A stretch of 37,734 bases of DNA from JAAYRQ01 sp035647235 (GCA_964514235.1 CAZEPV010000021.1:1-37734), one strand, 5' to 3'; counted from the first letter of the stretch, positions 8,119 through 15,814 are shown. The notes: a model not told the origin generated them from the letters alone. A program made the numbers and translations.

Positions 8119-8543
8119 ATAATGATTTACAATGGAAACCCAAAATTATTGTTTTTGCATGTAATTGGTGTTCTTATGCGGCTGCTGATTTAGCAGGATT
8201 AAACCGCCTAGAATACCCAGCTAATGTTAGGATAATTCGGACTCCTTGTTCAGGCCGTATGGATCCCCTATTAGTATTAAGGGCTTTTAATAGGGGGGCA
8301 GATGGTGTACTACTTTCGGGATGACACCCTGGTGAATGCCACTATGGTAGTGGCAATTACTATCAACGCCGTAGACAAACGGTGATGAGGAGCCTGATGG
8401 AATATATGGGAATTGAAGCAGAAAGATATCAGACTTCCTGGATTTCTGGTGCTGAAGGCACGAAATTCCAAGAAACTATGGAAAATTTAGTGGCAGGAGT
8501 TAATGAGCTAGGCCCAAATAGAAAGCTGAGGGATGCAAGATGA
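8109..8543 (+). CDS. flxD: MvhD/FlxD-like [2Fe-2S] electron-transfer protein, selenoprotein (Sec72)
   Basis: Starting at GTG 8109, with GGAGG 10 nt upstream inside the hdrA end, the frame gives 144 residues to TGA 8541, interrupted by one TGA at 8322-8324. The protein matches MvhD/FlxD: FACNWCSYAAADLAG (C18, C21), TPCSGRMDP (C47), then LLSG-Sec-HPGECHY (Sec72, C77), where the family has GCHPGDCHY. MvhD carries a [2Fe-2S] cluster and passes electrons to HdrA; its Methanococcus relative VhuD is a known selenoprotein. A perfect hairpin lies at 8337-8355. A longer ORF from 8010 exists, but it overlaps hdrA and lacks family similarity. The stop overlaps the flxC ATG by 4 nt, showing coupling. A tool ignoring Sec would truncate it to 71 residues and lose the catalytic half. 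Confidence 0.92.
8337..8355 (+). promoter_or_regulatory. Bacterial SECIS-like element of flxD
   Basis: TGCCACTA (8337-8344) and TAGTGGCA (8348-8355) form a perfect 8-bp stem with a TGG loop; opening the top pair gives a 5-nt loop with G inside. The loop lies 20 nt after the TGA. Position and loop G fit the bacterial SECIS pattern. Unlike the hdrA element there is no bulged T. Confidence 0.75.
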
Positions 8544-9445
8544 TAGAAATTACTAAGAAAATACAAGAAATTGCGACCAGGCTTTTAAGTGATGGCGAAG
8601 TAGATATATTTATCGCATGGGAAAAGGGACCTTTTGCATATCAGACTAAGCCCTATTTAGCCCATACCGTAGAAGATGTGGACAAGATTGTTTTTGATGA
8701 ATATTCAGTACACAATATTGCTAATCTGCTTTTAAAGTTTAGGGACGGTGACCAGAAAATTGGTATCGTAGCTAAAGGTTGTGATTCAAGAGGAATTGTA
8801 AGACTATTAGAGGATAATCAGTTTACTAGGGAGCGTTTGTATATAGTTGGTTTAGGATGTCCAGGTGTTAAGGACCCCCTTAAAGCTATGCATAATAATT
8901 CAGGTTTTAGGAAAAATCCTGTCGAAAATGAATTAGCTGATAAATGCTACGATTGTATTCAGCCTAATGCAGTCATTTATGATGAATTCATAGGTGAAGA
9001 GCAGGAAGCACGGGGGACTGATGAGCGCTTTGCTAGGGTAGATGAAATTGAGAATATATCACCTGATGAGCGGTATGAATTTTTTGCTGATATTTTTTCT
9101 GCTTGTATTCGTTGCTATGCCTGTCGCCAAGTATGTGTGGCTTGTAATTGCCGAGTATGTATATTCGATGAAACTAAACCACAATGGGTAGGCAGAGAAA
9201 CAAGTCTTAGCGATAATATGATGTACCATATGATTAAGGCTTTGCACATGTCAGGCAGATGTATCGAATGTGGTGAGTGTGAAAGAGTATGTCCAGTAAA
9301 TATACCTTTGATGACGATAAACAAGAAACTCATAAAAGATATAAGCACATTTTATGGACCATATGATGCAGGACTAGAATATGTGCCTGGCAGAAAACCA
9401 CCACTAAGTGTTTATGATGAACAAGATCGAGATGATTTTCTATAA
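8540..9445 (+). CDS. flxC: Iron-sulfur electron-transfer subunit (FlxC-like)
   Basis: The 301-residue protein has a Cys-poor N-terminal half resembling the FrhB/AsrA-adjacent fold (C81 in KGCDSRGIVRLL, C107 in GLGCPGVKDP, C136 and C139). It is followed by a Cys-dense block, C189/C192/C195/C199 with extra C202, C204, C207, and a second ferredoxin-like site C241/C244/C247/C251 (CIECGECERVCP). At least two [4Fe-4S] clusters are expected. By position and motif content it corresponds to FlxC of FlxABCD-HdrABC complexes, which relay electrons between FlxA/B and FlxD/HdrA. It starts at an ATG overlapping the flxD stop (ATGA), so translation depends on read-through of the flxD UGA. The FlxC name is by analogy; the function is inferred. 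Confidence 0.82.
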   Translation: MIEITKKIQEIATRLLSDGEVDIFIAWEKGPFAYQTKPYLAHTVEDVDKIVFDEYSVHNIANLLLKFRDGDQKIGIVAKGCDSRGIVRLLEDNQFTRERLYIVGLGCPGVKDPLKAMHNNSGFRKNPVENELADKCYDCIQPNAVIYDEFIGEEQEARGTDERFARVDEIENISPDERYEFFADIFSACIRCYACRQVCVACNCRVCIFDETKPQWVGRETSLSDNMMYHMIKALHMSGRCIECGECERVCPVNIPLMTINKKLIKDISTFYGPYDAGLEYVPGRKPPLSVYDEQDRDDFL

Positions 9446-9464
9446 TGTAAGGGGTGACTAGAGG

Positions 9465-10475
9465 ATGAAGGTATTAAAAACGTCTAAACTGAAAGCAGTT
9501 TTTAATAAATTATCTGATTCAGCGGAATTATATGTACCTATGCTGAAAGATTATCAATCTGCTTTTTATTCCTGGAAAACCTATGACGAAAATAAAGATG
9601 AATTATTGCTTGATGTATTAAATGTTGAGTTGCCTCCTAAAGATTTTGTATTACCTCAAACAGAAAGGCTATACAATTTTAAGCAAGAAGGCATGGAAAT
9701 TAAGATTGAGGAAATAAAAGAACAAGTTAACCCCCGAATACTATTTGGAGCCAGGTCTTGTGACGTGAGAGCTATTGATCATTTTGATCAAGTATTCTTA
9801 ACTCGTGGTTATGATGATATAGCCTATAAGACTAGACGGGATAGTTTAACGATAATAGCTAATGCTTGCTATAAACCAGGCCCAAATTGTTTTTGTGAAT
9901 CAATGGGTGTAAGCCCAACAGAGATAGAATCCGCAGATATAATATTAAGGGAATATAGTGAAGAAGGTTATATTTGGGAAGCCAAAACGGCTAAGGGAGA
10001 AGAAATTACTGAATTAATAGCAGATTTCTTGGAGGAGGAAGAAGTTAAACTTCCAGAACTAGAGCCTTTTCTGCGTCAAGTTGAATATGACGGGGTGGCT
10101 GAAAAGCTTAAAGGCATGTTCGAAGATCCGATTTGGGATAGGTTATCTGCACCTTGCCAAAATTGTGGGATTTGCACTTATGTGTGTCCTACATGTTATT
10201 GTTTTGATATTCAAGTTAAAACTTGGGGAGATGAGGGCTATCGTTTCCGTTGTTGGGACTCTTGCATGTATAGGGAATATACAAAAATGGCGGGAGGACA
10301 CAATCCCAGGGAATTATCTAAGGAAAGATTTAGGAATCGCTTTTTACACAAATTGCAATTCTTTCCTGAAAGATATGGCCCCTCATTATGTACAGGTTGC
10401 GGGAGATGTATTGTAGCATGTCCTGTAGGTATAAATATAGCTACAATAATACAAGACATTAAGGAGGCAGAATAA
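9465..10475 (+). CDS. flxB: 4Fe-4S di-cluster subunit, AsrA/FlxB-like
   Basis: The 336-residue protein resembles the AsrA/hydrogenase-beta family (sulfite reductase subunit A). The N-terminal region carries LFGARSCDVRAID at about 94-105 and CYKPGPNCFC (C135, C142, C144), followed by two [4Fe-4S] sites at C231/C234/C237/C241 (CQNCGICTYVCP) and C309/C312/C315/C319 (CTGCGRCIVACP). In Flx complexes this subunit partners the flavoprotein FlxA, as AsrA partners AsrB. It starts at ATG 9465 after GGGGTGACTAGAGG and ends 1 nt before the flxA start, so the two are tightly coupled. The absence of a sirohaem subunit (AsrC) in the cluster argues against a sulfite reductase. Confidence 0.85.
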   Translation: MKVLKTSKLKAVFNKLSDSAELYVPMLKDYQSAFYSWKTYDENKDELLLDVLNVELPPKDFVLPQTERLYNFKQEGMEIKIEEIKEQVNPRILFGARSCDVRAIDHFDQVFLTRGYDDIAYKTRRDSLTIIANACYKPGPNCFCESMGVSPTEIESADIILREYSEEGYIWEAKTAKGEEITELIADFLEEEEVKLPELEPFLRQVEYDGVAEKLKGMFEDPIWDRLSAPCQNCGICTYVCPTCYCFDIQVKTWGDEGYRFRCWDSCMYREYTKMAGGHNPRELSKERFRNRFLHKLQFFPERYGPSLCTGCGRCIVACPVGINIATIIQDIKEAE

Positions 10476-10476
10476 G

Positions 10477-11313
10477 GTGCATAATTGTGATTGTGAAAGT
10501 CATTTGACTCCTGGTGTAGTTGAAATCATAGATATAGTAGATGAAACCCCAGATGTGAAAACATTTCACGTCAAAAAACCAGAAGGCGGGATACCTTTTG
10601 ATGTTATGCCTGGCCAATTAGCTATGCTATCACACGTGCCAATAGGAGAGGGTATGTTCTCCATATCATGGCAGGAAGAAAATGAATATTTACAGATAGC
10701 CATTAAAAGGGTGGGCTTAATGACCGATGAGTTGCATCGTTTAGAAGTTGGGCAACAATTAGGTATCAGAGGACCATATGGGAATGGTTTTCCAGTAGAG
10801 GAATGCAAAGGCAAAAACATGCTTTTTATCGGTGGAGGTATCGGGCTGGCTCCTTTACGTTCTTTTATTAAACATTGTTTTAAACATCGCGATGATTACG
10901 GTAAAATCACCATAGTATATGGCAGCCGAAGCTATGATGACCTATGTTTCAAAGATGAGCTTTTTGAAAAGTGGCCAGAAGAAAAGGATACAGAAGTTTT
11001 TGCTACTATAGATTACCCCGAAGTATGTTGGGATGGCCATTGTGGTTTTGTGCCAGATTATCTGGAGGAATTACAAATTAGCCCTGATAATACCATGGCC
11101 ATAGTCTGTGGGCCACCTATAATGATAAAGTATGTACTGGAAAAACTAGAAAATATGGGCTATACAGATGAACAAGTTATTACTACCTTAGAAATGCGGA
11201 TGAAATGCGGTGTAGGCAAATGTGGTAGATGTAATATCGGTAGCGAATATATCTGTCTAGATGGGCCTGTATTTACTTTAGCCCAATTGCGGGATTTACC
11301 CCCTGAATGGTAA
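10477..11313 (+). CDS. flxA: FAD/NAD(P)-binding oxidoreductase (FlxA/AsrB-like)
   Basis: This 278-residue ferredoxin:NAD(P)+ reductase-type flavoprotein has an FAD-binding beta-barrel (MPGQLAMLS near 44-52 and RGPYGNGF near 98-105). An NAD(P)-binding domain follows with FIGGGIGLAPLRS (117-129) and CGPPIMIKYV (211-220). At the C-terminus is a [2Fe-2S] motif, C244/C249/C252/C260 (MKCGVGKCGRCNIG). It should oxidise NADH (or NADPH) and feed the Hdr complex, replacing the hydrogenase MvhAG of methanogens; Desulfovibrio FlxA is the precedent. The reaction may run backwards to make NADH. It starts at GTG 10477, with AAGGAGG upstream, and is the last gene of the operon, followed by a strong terminator. 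An extra CDC at residues 4-6 is of unknown role. Confidence 0.88.
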   Translation: MHNCDCESHLTPGVVEIIDIVDETPDVKTFHVKKPEGGIPFDVMPGQLAMLSHVPIGEGMFSISWQEENEYLQIAIKRVGLMTDELHRLEVGQQLGIRGPYGNGFPVEECKGKNMLFIGGGIGLAPLRSFIKHCFKHRDDYGKITIVYGSRSYDDLCFKDELFEKWPEEKDTEVFATIDYPEVCWDGHCGFVPDYLEELQISPDNTMAIVCGPPIMIKYVLEKLENMGYTDEQVITTLEMRMKCGVGKCGRCNIGSEYICLDGPVFTLAQLRDLPPEW

Positions 11314-11349
11314 TAAAATCTAAATAAAATCTGCATATTAATATTGTGG

Positions 11350-11372
11350 GCGGGGATTTTCCCCGCTTTTTT
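11350..11372 (+). terminator. Rho-independent terminator of the hdr-flx operon
   Basis: GCGGGGA (11350-11356) and TCCCCGC (11360-11366) form a perfect 7-bp GC-rich stem with a 3-nt loop, followed by six T. It lies 37 nt after the flxA stop. Confidence 0.9.
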
Positions 11373-11403
11373 GTGGGTAAAATTACTTAATACATAGGAA
11401 TTT

Positions 11404-11474
11404 AATCTTTAATTATTTAGTTTTTGGGATGAAAAATGAAAAAATCTTTTAATCTTGCAATATTATTAAAGATT
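11404..11474. promoter_or_regulatory. Three AATCTTTAAT-like boxes upstream of the fusion gene promoter
   Basis: AATCTTTAAT at 11404-11413 is repeated as AATCTTTTAAT near 11453-11463 and, inverted, as ATTAAAGATT at 11465-11474. The last copy ends 2 nt before the -35 hexamer. The repetition suggests a transcription factor site array. The background is AT-rich, which lowers certainty. Confidence 0.4.
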
Positions 11475-11476
11475 AT

Positions 11477-11504
11477 TTGACAAGTCAGTTTCTTTCACTA
11501 GAAT
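11477..11504 (+). promoter_or_regulatory. Candidate sigma-A promoter of the aminotransferase-reductase gene
   Basis: TTGACA (11477-11482) and TAGAAT (11499-11504) are separated by 16 nt. The start codon is 54 nt downstream. The leader contains a small TGCAC/GTGCA inverted repeat just before the AAAGGAGG ribosome site. Confidence 0.55.
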
Positions 11505-11558
11505 ATAGATAGCATGAGACTTTGCACAAGGACGTGCACAAACTAAAGGAGGAAGAAA

Positions 11559-14234
11559 ATGACCTTAGTAAGAGATGATTTACTAAACCCAACTGTAGCT
11601 AAATTATTAAAAACATTTAAATTAGATAAAGATTATGCAAAAGGAATCGGGAACTATTTATATGATAATCAGGGAATTAAATTTTTGGATTTTATTGCCC
11701 AATATGGGGCAGTGCCTTTCGGCTATAATCCTGATTTTGTATGGGAGGCCCTGGAGAGGATCAGGAATAATAAAATTCCTAGTCTTACTCAACCTTCCTT
11801 GCCTAGTGAAGCATTAAAATTAGCTAACCTTTTGGCCGATATTACCCCAGGTGATTTATCTTATGCCACATTTTGCCAGAGTGGTGCCGAGGCAGTAGAA
11901 ACTGCCATTAAGCTGGCTCGTTCTGCTACGGGGAAAAGTATAATAGTATCGGCCCAAAGAAGTTTTCACGGTAAAACTATGGGGGCTTTGTCAGCAACCG
12001 GGCGTGAGGTCTATCAAAAACCTTTTGGGGCTCCGATTCCTGGATTTTGTCATGTTCCCTATAATGATATAGATGCATTAGAAAAAGTGATAATGGAAAA
12101 TAGGGATAATATGGCCGCCTTTATAATCGAACTTGTACAAGGGGAAGGTGGCATTATTCCAGCCCAAGCTGGCTACATAAAGGCAGCTCAGGACTTATGT
12201 AACCAACATGGGCTAGTTTTTATCGTGGATGAAATACAGACGGGACTAGGTAGAACTGGTTACTTGTTTGCTTGTGAAGAGGAAGGGATTGAACCCGATA
12301 TCTTATTACTAGCTAAAGCCTTAGGTGGAGGCTTGCTTCCCATAGGAGTTTGCTTAAGTTCTCCTAAAGTATATAATGATGAATTTGGCTCCTTGCATAG
12401 TTCTACCTTTGCTAATAATAGTGTAACTTGTGCAGTAGGATCTGCAGTTATCGAAGAACTGCTTAAAGATAATCGGAAATTGATTAGGGAAGTAGCAGCA
12501 AAAGGCGAATACTTATTAAAACAAGTTGAAAAATTAAGGGAGTCATATCCCCAGATAATAAAGGCTGTGCGTGGTAAAGGTTTAATGGTGGGGGTGGAGT
12601 TTGCCGAGCTTGATGATGTTGGCTCCTATGATATTAGCTATATAGCCGACCAGAATGGCTTTACAGCCCTTTTGGCTGGTTATTTACTAAATGTGCATAA
12701 CATAAGGATAGCACCGTTTCTTAATAACCCCATGACATTGAGGTTACAACCACCACTTACCATTACTTATACCCAAATAGATTATGTTATGGAAGCCCTA
12801 CAATTAGTATGTTCAATTCTGGAGGCCCGTGATTATAGTAAAATCTATCGTTACCTCATCGGTGATAATAAAGTTCTGCAAGATATAAAAGACTACAGAC
12901 CAACTACACGAGGCATCAGGTCATCTGCTTTGGAGGATGGACAGGAAGTTTCGGAAAAGTTTGCTTTTATTATTCACTATCCAGCCCCTGAAGATGTAAT
13001 TGTGAATAATCCTTCCTTTGCTGATTTTTCCCGAGCAGAGCTATACAAATTTATGGAATGGCAAAGCCAAAATTCTGAACCTGGTGTAGTATGCCATATG
13101 CCTGCCATTCGTTCTGCCTGTGGTAGTATTGGAGAAGGATGGCTTATAGGGGTCCCCTTCGGAGCGAGAGAAATCATGAATTTACCTAGGGAGCAAACTG
13201 TGGAGGTAATCCAGAAAGCAGTTGATATGGGCAGGGATTTGGGTGCAAAGATAGTTGGTCTAGGTGCACTAACTTCCGTAGTTACTAGAGGTGGTAGGGC
13301 TGTATTGGGGCGTGATGTGGCCATAACCAGCGGTAATAGTTTTACAACTTTAATGGCTGTAGAAGCCCTATTTTTAGGGGCCGAAAAAATGCGGATTCCA
13401 TTTGCTAGGGCCCAAGGGGCAGTTCTAGGGGCTACTGGTTCAATTGGTCGGGCTTGTGCGATGATTTTATCAGAACGGGTAGCCAATATTGTATTACTCG
13501 GCAATCCCAATTATCCTACAAGCAGTAAAAATAGACTACAATCATTGATTACTGATATGTTTATTTATGCCATCCAAAGGAGAAAGGCAGGAATTAGGGA
13601 AGGTCTAGCTTTATGGTTAGATGAACTAATTATCAAATTAGAGAAAAAGGGAAGCACCCAGGCCCAGAAATTCGTAGATGATTTAAGGCTGGAAACACAT
13701 ATTAATTATGAGCTTATAAATTTAATATGTGCGCATCTTGATATAAAGAACCCCGTTACATGGAGCATTGACACTGCTAACACTTTACCCAACTGTAATT
13801 TAATAGTGGCGGCCAGCAATTCCCCCGAATATTTAATATATCCTGAACATCTAAGTGCGGGAACAGTAGTATGTGATGTAGCACGTCCTGCCGATGTATC
13901 CCCAGAAGTATATGAGTTAAGGGACGATGTTTTAATACTAGAAGGTGGACTAGTTCAATATCCAGATGATATAGCTTTTGGACCTAATTTAGGTTATAGG
14001 GATGGTGTAAGCCTAGCTTGTTTATCTGAAACAGTACTATTGGCTTTAGAAGGTGATTACCAAGATTATAGTATTGGGGTCAAATTACCTTTAGAGACCA
14101 TCGCATATTTGCGTAATCTGGGCAAAAAACATGGTTTCTCTTTGGCAGGTTTAGTAATGGGGGGCCGAGAAGTAACGGATGAAGATATAAAAGTGATTTA
14201 TCAGAATGCCATAAAAAAATTAGCAGTTAGTTAA
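11559..14234 (+). CDS. Class III aminotransferase fused to acyl-ACP reductase-like domain
   Basis: The 891-residue, two-domain protein has residues ~25-425 as a class III PLP aminotransferase (SGAEAVETAIKLAR at 108-121, SFHGKT at 135-140, DEIQTGLGRTG at 224-234, PLP lysine K253 in LLAKALGGG). Residues ~465-870 resemble cyanobacterial long-chain acyl-ACP reductase (AAR): GLGALTSVVTRGG (567-579), TSGNSFTTLMAVEA, the NADPH-binding GATGSIGRACA (624-634), LILEGGLVQYPDDI and SLACLSETVLLALEG. C821 falls at the place of the catalytic Cys294 of the Synechococcus enzyme. About 80 extra residues (650-735) interrupt the Rossmann region. The inferred chemistry is acyl thioester to aldehyde to primary amine. 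ATG 11559 follows AAAGGAGGAAGAAA. The substrate is unknown; no ACP or lipid gene is adjacent. Confidence 0.82.
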   Translation: MTLVRDDLLNPTVAKLLKTFKLDKDYAKGIGNYLYDNQGIKFLDFIAQYGAVPFGYNPDFVWEALERIRNNKIPSLTQPSLPSEALKLANLLADITPGDLSYATFCQSGAEAVETAIKLARSATGKSIIVSAQRSFHGKTMGALSATGREVYQKPFGAPIPGFCHVPYNDIDALEKVIMENRDNMAAFIIELVQGEGGIIPAQAGYIKAAQDLCNQHGLVFIVDEIQTGLGRTGYLFACEEEGIEPDILLLAKALGGGLLPIGVCLSSPKVYNDEFGSLHSSTFANNSVTCAVGSAVIEELLKDNRKLIREVAAKGEYLLKQVEKLRESYPQIIKAVRGKGLMVGVEFAELDDVGSYDISYIADQNGFTALLAGYLLNVHNIRIAPFLNNPMTLRLQPPLTITYTQIDYVMEALQLVCSILEARDYSKIYRYLIGDNKVLQDIKDYRPTTRGIRSSALEDGQEVSEKFAFIIHYPAPEDVIVNNPSFADFSRAELYKFMEWQSQNSEPGVVCHMPAIRSACGSIGEGWLIGVPFGAREIMNLPREQTVEVIQKAVDMGRDLGAKIVGLGALTSVVTRGGRAVLGRDVAITSGNSFTTLMAVEALFLGAEKMRIPFARAQGAVLGATGSIGRACAMILSERVANIVLLGNPNYPTSSKNRLQSLITDMFIYAIQRRKAGIREGLALWLDELIIKLEKKGSTQAQKFVDDLRLETHINYELINLICAHLDIKNPVTWSIDTANTLPNCNLIVAASNSPEYLIYPEHLSAGTVVCDVARPADVSPEVYELRDDVLILEGGLVQYPDDIAFGPNLGYRDGVSLACLSETVLLALEGDYQDYSIGVKLPLETIAYLRNLGKKHGFSLAGLVMGGREVTDEDIKVIYQNAIKKLAVS

Positions 14235-14303
14235 TAAAAATTGCCTTTAATCTCTTTTATTAATAAAATAGAAGCTAAAGGATTATGCTGGGAGGTAAAT
14301 TCG

Positions 14304-14714
14304 GTGGCTGAAATTCGGATCAAAAAAGATGGAAAATGGTATTTTGGTGGAAATGAGATGTTTAGAAGGAAGATATTAAATGTACTAGCTGCTAATATCG
14401 TAAAAACAGATGATGATAGCTATATGATTAAATTGGGTGAAGATACAAATCCCTTAGTGGTAGAAGATGTGCCCTTTTATGCAACAGGGATTGTAGAGGA
14501 TGAGGACCAATTAAAATTAGTTTTTTTTGATTTACAAGAATTGGTACTCGATAATGAACAAAAGCTATACTTTAAAGGTGATATACCGTATATCACCTAT
14601 AGATGGCCAGGAGATACCAGGCTCAGCCGAGGTGTCTACTGGAAGTTAAGTGACTTCTTTGTTTTTCGAGGTGAAGATGTATACATAGTTCCCCCAACTA
14701 GTACTTATAATTAG
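14304..14714 (+). CDS. Small DUF1285-like protein
   Basis: From GTG 14304, with GGGAGG 8 nt upstream, the protein is 136 residues: MAEIRIKKDGKWYFGGNEMFRRKILNV and onward, with DDSYMIKLGEDTNPLVVEDVPFYATGI. This resembles the DUF1285 layout (I..DG.W...G..M.R....LF...L..D.DG.Y.L.....VEV.D.PF). There are no membrane segments or catalytic motifs. The frame is open further upstream to a TTG at 14241, but that region lacks family similarity and has no ribosome site. It lies 69 nt after the aminotransferase-reductase stop with no terminator between, so it is probably co-transcribed. Its role, perhaps as a partner of the fusion enzyme, is unknown. Confidence 0.6.
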   Translation: MAEIRIKKDGKWYFGGNEMFRRKILNVLAANIVKTDDDSYMIKLGEDTNPLVVEDVPFYATGIVEDEDQLKLVFFDLQELVLDNEQKLYFKGDIPYITYRWPGDTRLSRGVYWKLSDFFVFRGEDVYIVPPTSTYN

Positions 14715-14724
14715 GCAAAAAAAT

Positions 14725-14748
14725 GGGGCTTTAATCCGTTCAAGCCCC
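14725..14748. terminator. Bidirectional terminator hairpin after the DUF1285-like gene
   Basis: GGGGCTT (14725-14731) and AAGCCCC (14742-14748) form a 7-bp stem. On the plus strand a T-rich stretch follows; on the minus strand there is a clean run of seven T. A second inverted repeat, ATTATTGG (14758-14765)/CCAATAAT (14775-14782), follows it. Confidence 0.65.
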
Positions 14749-14871
14749 TCATTCTTTATTATTGGTAAAACACCCCAATAATGTATGTCCCCCTAACTAT
14801 TATTAATGCAAGTTTAATGCCAAGTGCCAAGAAGAGTTAAAAAGCTGGATATTAGGGGATACTAAAAAAAG

Positions 14872-14919
14872 AGGTGTCCCATAATTGGCACACAATACTG
14901 TACCTGATATGGGACACCT
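14872..14919. repeat. 12-bp perfect inverted repeat, terminator of the radical SAM gene or transposon remnant
   Basis: AGGTGTCCCATA (14872-14883) and TATGGGACACCT (14908-14919) are perfect inverted repeats separated by 24 nt. On the minus strand the structure lies 19 nt after the radical SAM stop and is followed by CTTTTTTT, fitting a terminator. The long loop and long perfect arms also resemble paired ends of a tiny mobile-element remnant. No coding sequence lies between the arms. Confidence 0.55.
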
Positions 14920-14938
14920 TGTCTACTTTTTGATACAA

Positions 14939-15814
14939 TTAAAGTCGGAAAGGACTAGTCATCCTAAATCTTGATTCATCAATAGTTAAAGCCCTATCTA
15001 TATCTTTTAGCATTTTGTCTTTATCTTCTGGCAAGCTACCATTTACGTTCCAATAATTGGAGACGTGATCACTTAAAACTGTTGAACCCTGACAATCTAG
15101 ATTTTCGATTAATAATCTAATCTCCCTTAGGGCTTGATGGGGTGATAAAAGCTTAAAGGTCCCAGCTTGGTAATCTTCATATATTGGAGTGCCTGGTACT
15201 GGTACAAAAGTTCTTAGGCGAATAAAATCTGGACTGAACTGGGACAATGCTTTGGCACTATTGATGGCATGCTGTTCAGTAAGTTCCTCACCACCGATTC
15301 CCACCAGGTAATATTCACTTACATCAATACCTGCATTCTTTAGTTTTATTCCTGCAGAGATAATTCCTTCTGCAGTTACACCCTTGGAGATCCGTTTTAA
15401 TACTTCGTCATCTCCGCTCTCCATACCAGTATGGACCCTAGCCAGTCCAGCTTCTTTTAATCTTATCAATTCATCTTGTTTTTTAACATTGACATATCTG
15501 GCTGAACCGTAAACAGTAATCCTTTTTAGGTGGGGAAATAATGAATGGGCATATTCAAATATTTCCACTAATTGATCTGTCTTCATTATTATAGTATTAC
15601 CATCTGGGAAAAATAATGATTCCACATATTCACCATAATAGTCCCTAGCAGCCAATAAGTCTTCTTTTATTTCTTCCACTGGCCTAAGCCTAAACTTAGT
15701 ACCCTTGTACATATTACAAAAGGTACATTTATTATGGGGACATCCTATAGTGGCTTGTATTAATAAAGAGCCTGCCTCGCTTGGAGGACGGTAAACTACA
15801 CCTTCATATCTCAT
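14939..15814 (-). CDS. Radical SAM protein (Elp3/B12-binding-type superfamily)
   Basis: The 291-residue radical SAM enzyme has its cluster motif at C25, C30, C33 (CPHNKCTFC), a CX4CX2C spacing rather than the textbook CX3CX2C. FFPDGNTIIM, VYGSARYV, VHTGMESGDDEVLKRISKG (SAM-binding GESG-like strand) and YYLVGIGGEE follow in the expected TIM-barrel order. It lacks the extra Cys-rich SPASM region and the TRAM or B12 domains. This family is common in Clostridia and mostly uncharacterised. The start is ATG 15814 with AAGGAGGTTCTTATAT upstream. It is transcribed alone on the minus strand, divergent from the LytTR regulator. Substrate unknown. Confidence 0.85.
   Translation of the reverse strand: MRYEGVVYRPPSEAGSLLIQATIGCPHNKCTFCNMYKGTKFRLRPVEEIKEDLLAARDYYGEYVESLFFPDGNTIIMKTDQLVEIFEYAHSLFPHLKRITVYGSARYVNVKKQDELIRLKEAGLARVHTGMESGDDEVLKRISKGVTAEGIISAGIKLKNAGIDVSEYYLVGIGGEELTEQHAINSAKALSQFSPDFIRLRTFVPVPGTPIYEDYQAGTFKLLSPHQALREIRLLIENLDCQGSTVLSDHVSNYWNVNGSLPEDKDKMLKDIDRALTIDESRFRMTSPFRL

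Noticed and set aside
9465..11313. Anaerobic sulfite reductase AsrAB
   Set aside because: AsrA- and AsrB-like folds are present, but no AsrC (siroheme subunit) follows, and they are fused into an hdr operon with an MvhD-like gene, fitting FlxBA instead.
14241..14303. Longer N-terminus of the DUF1285-like protein from TTG 14241
   Set aside because: No ribosome site precedes it, while GGGAGG correctly spaces GTG 14304, where family similarity begins.
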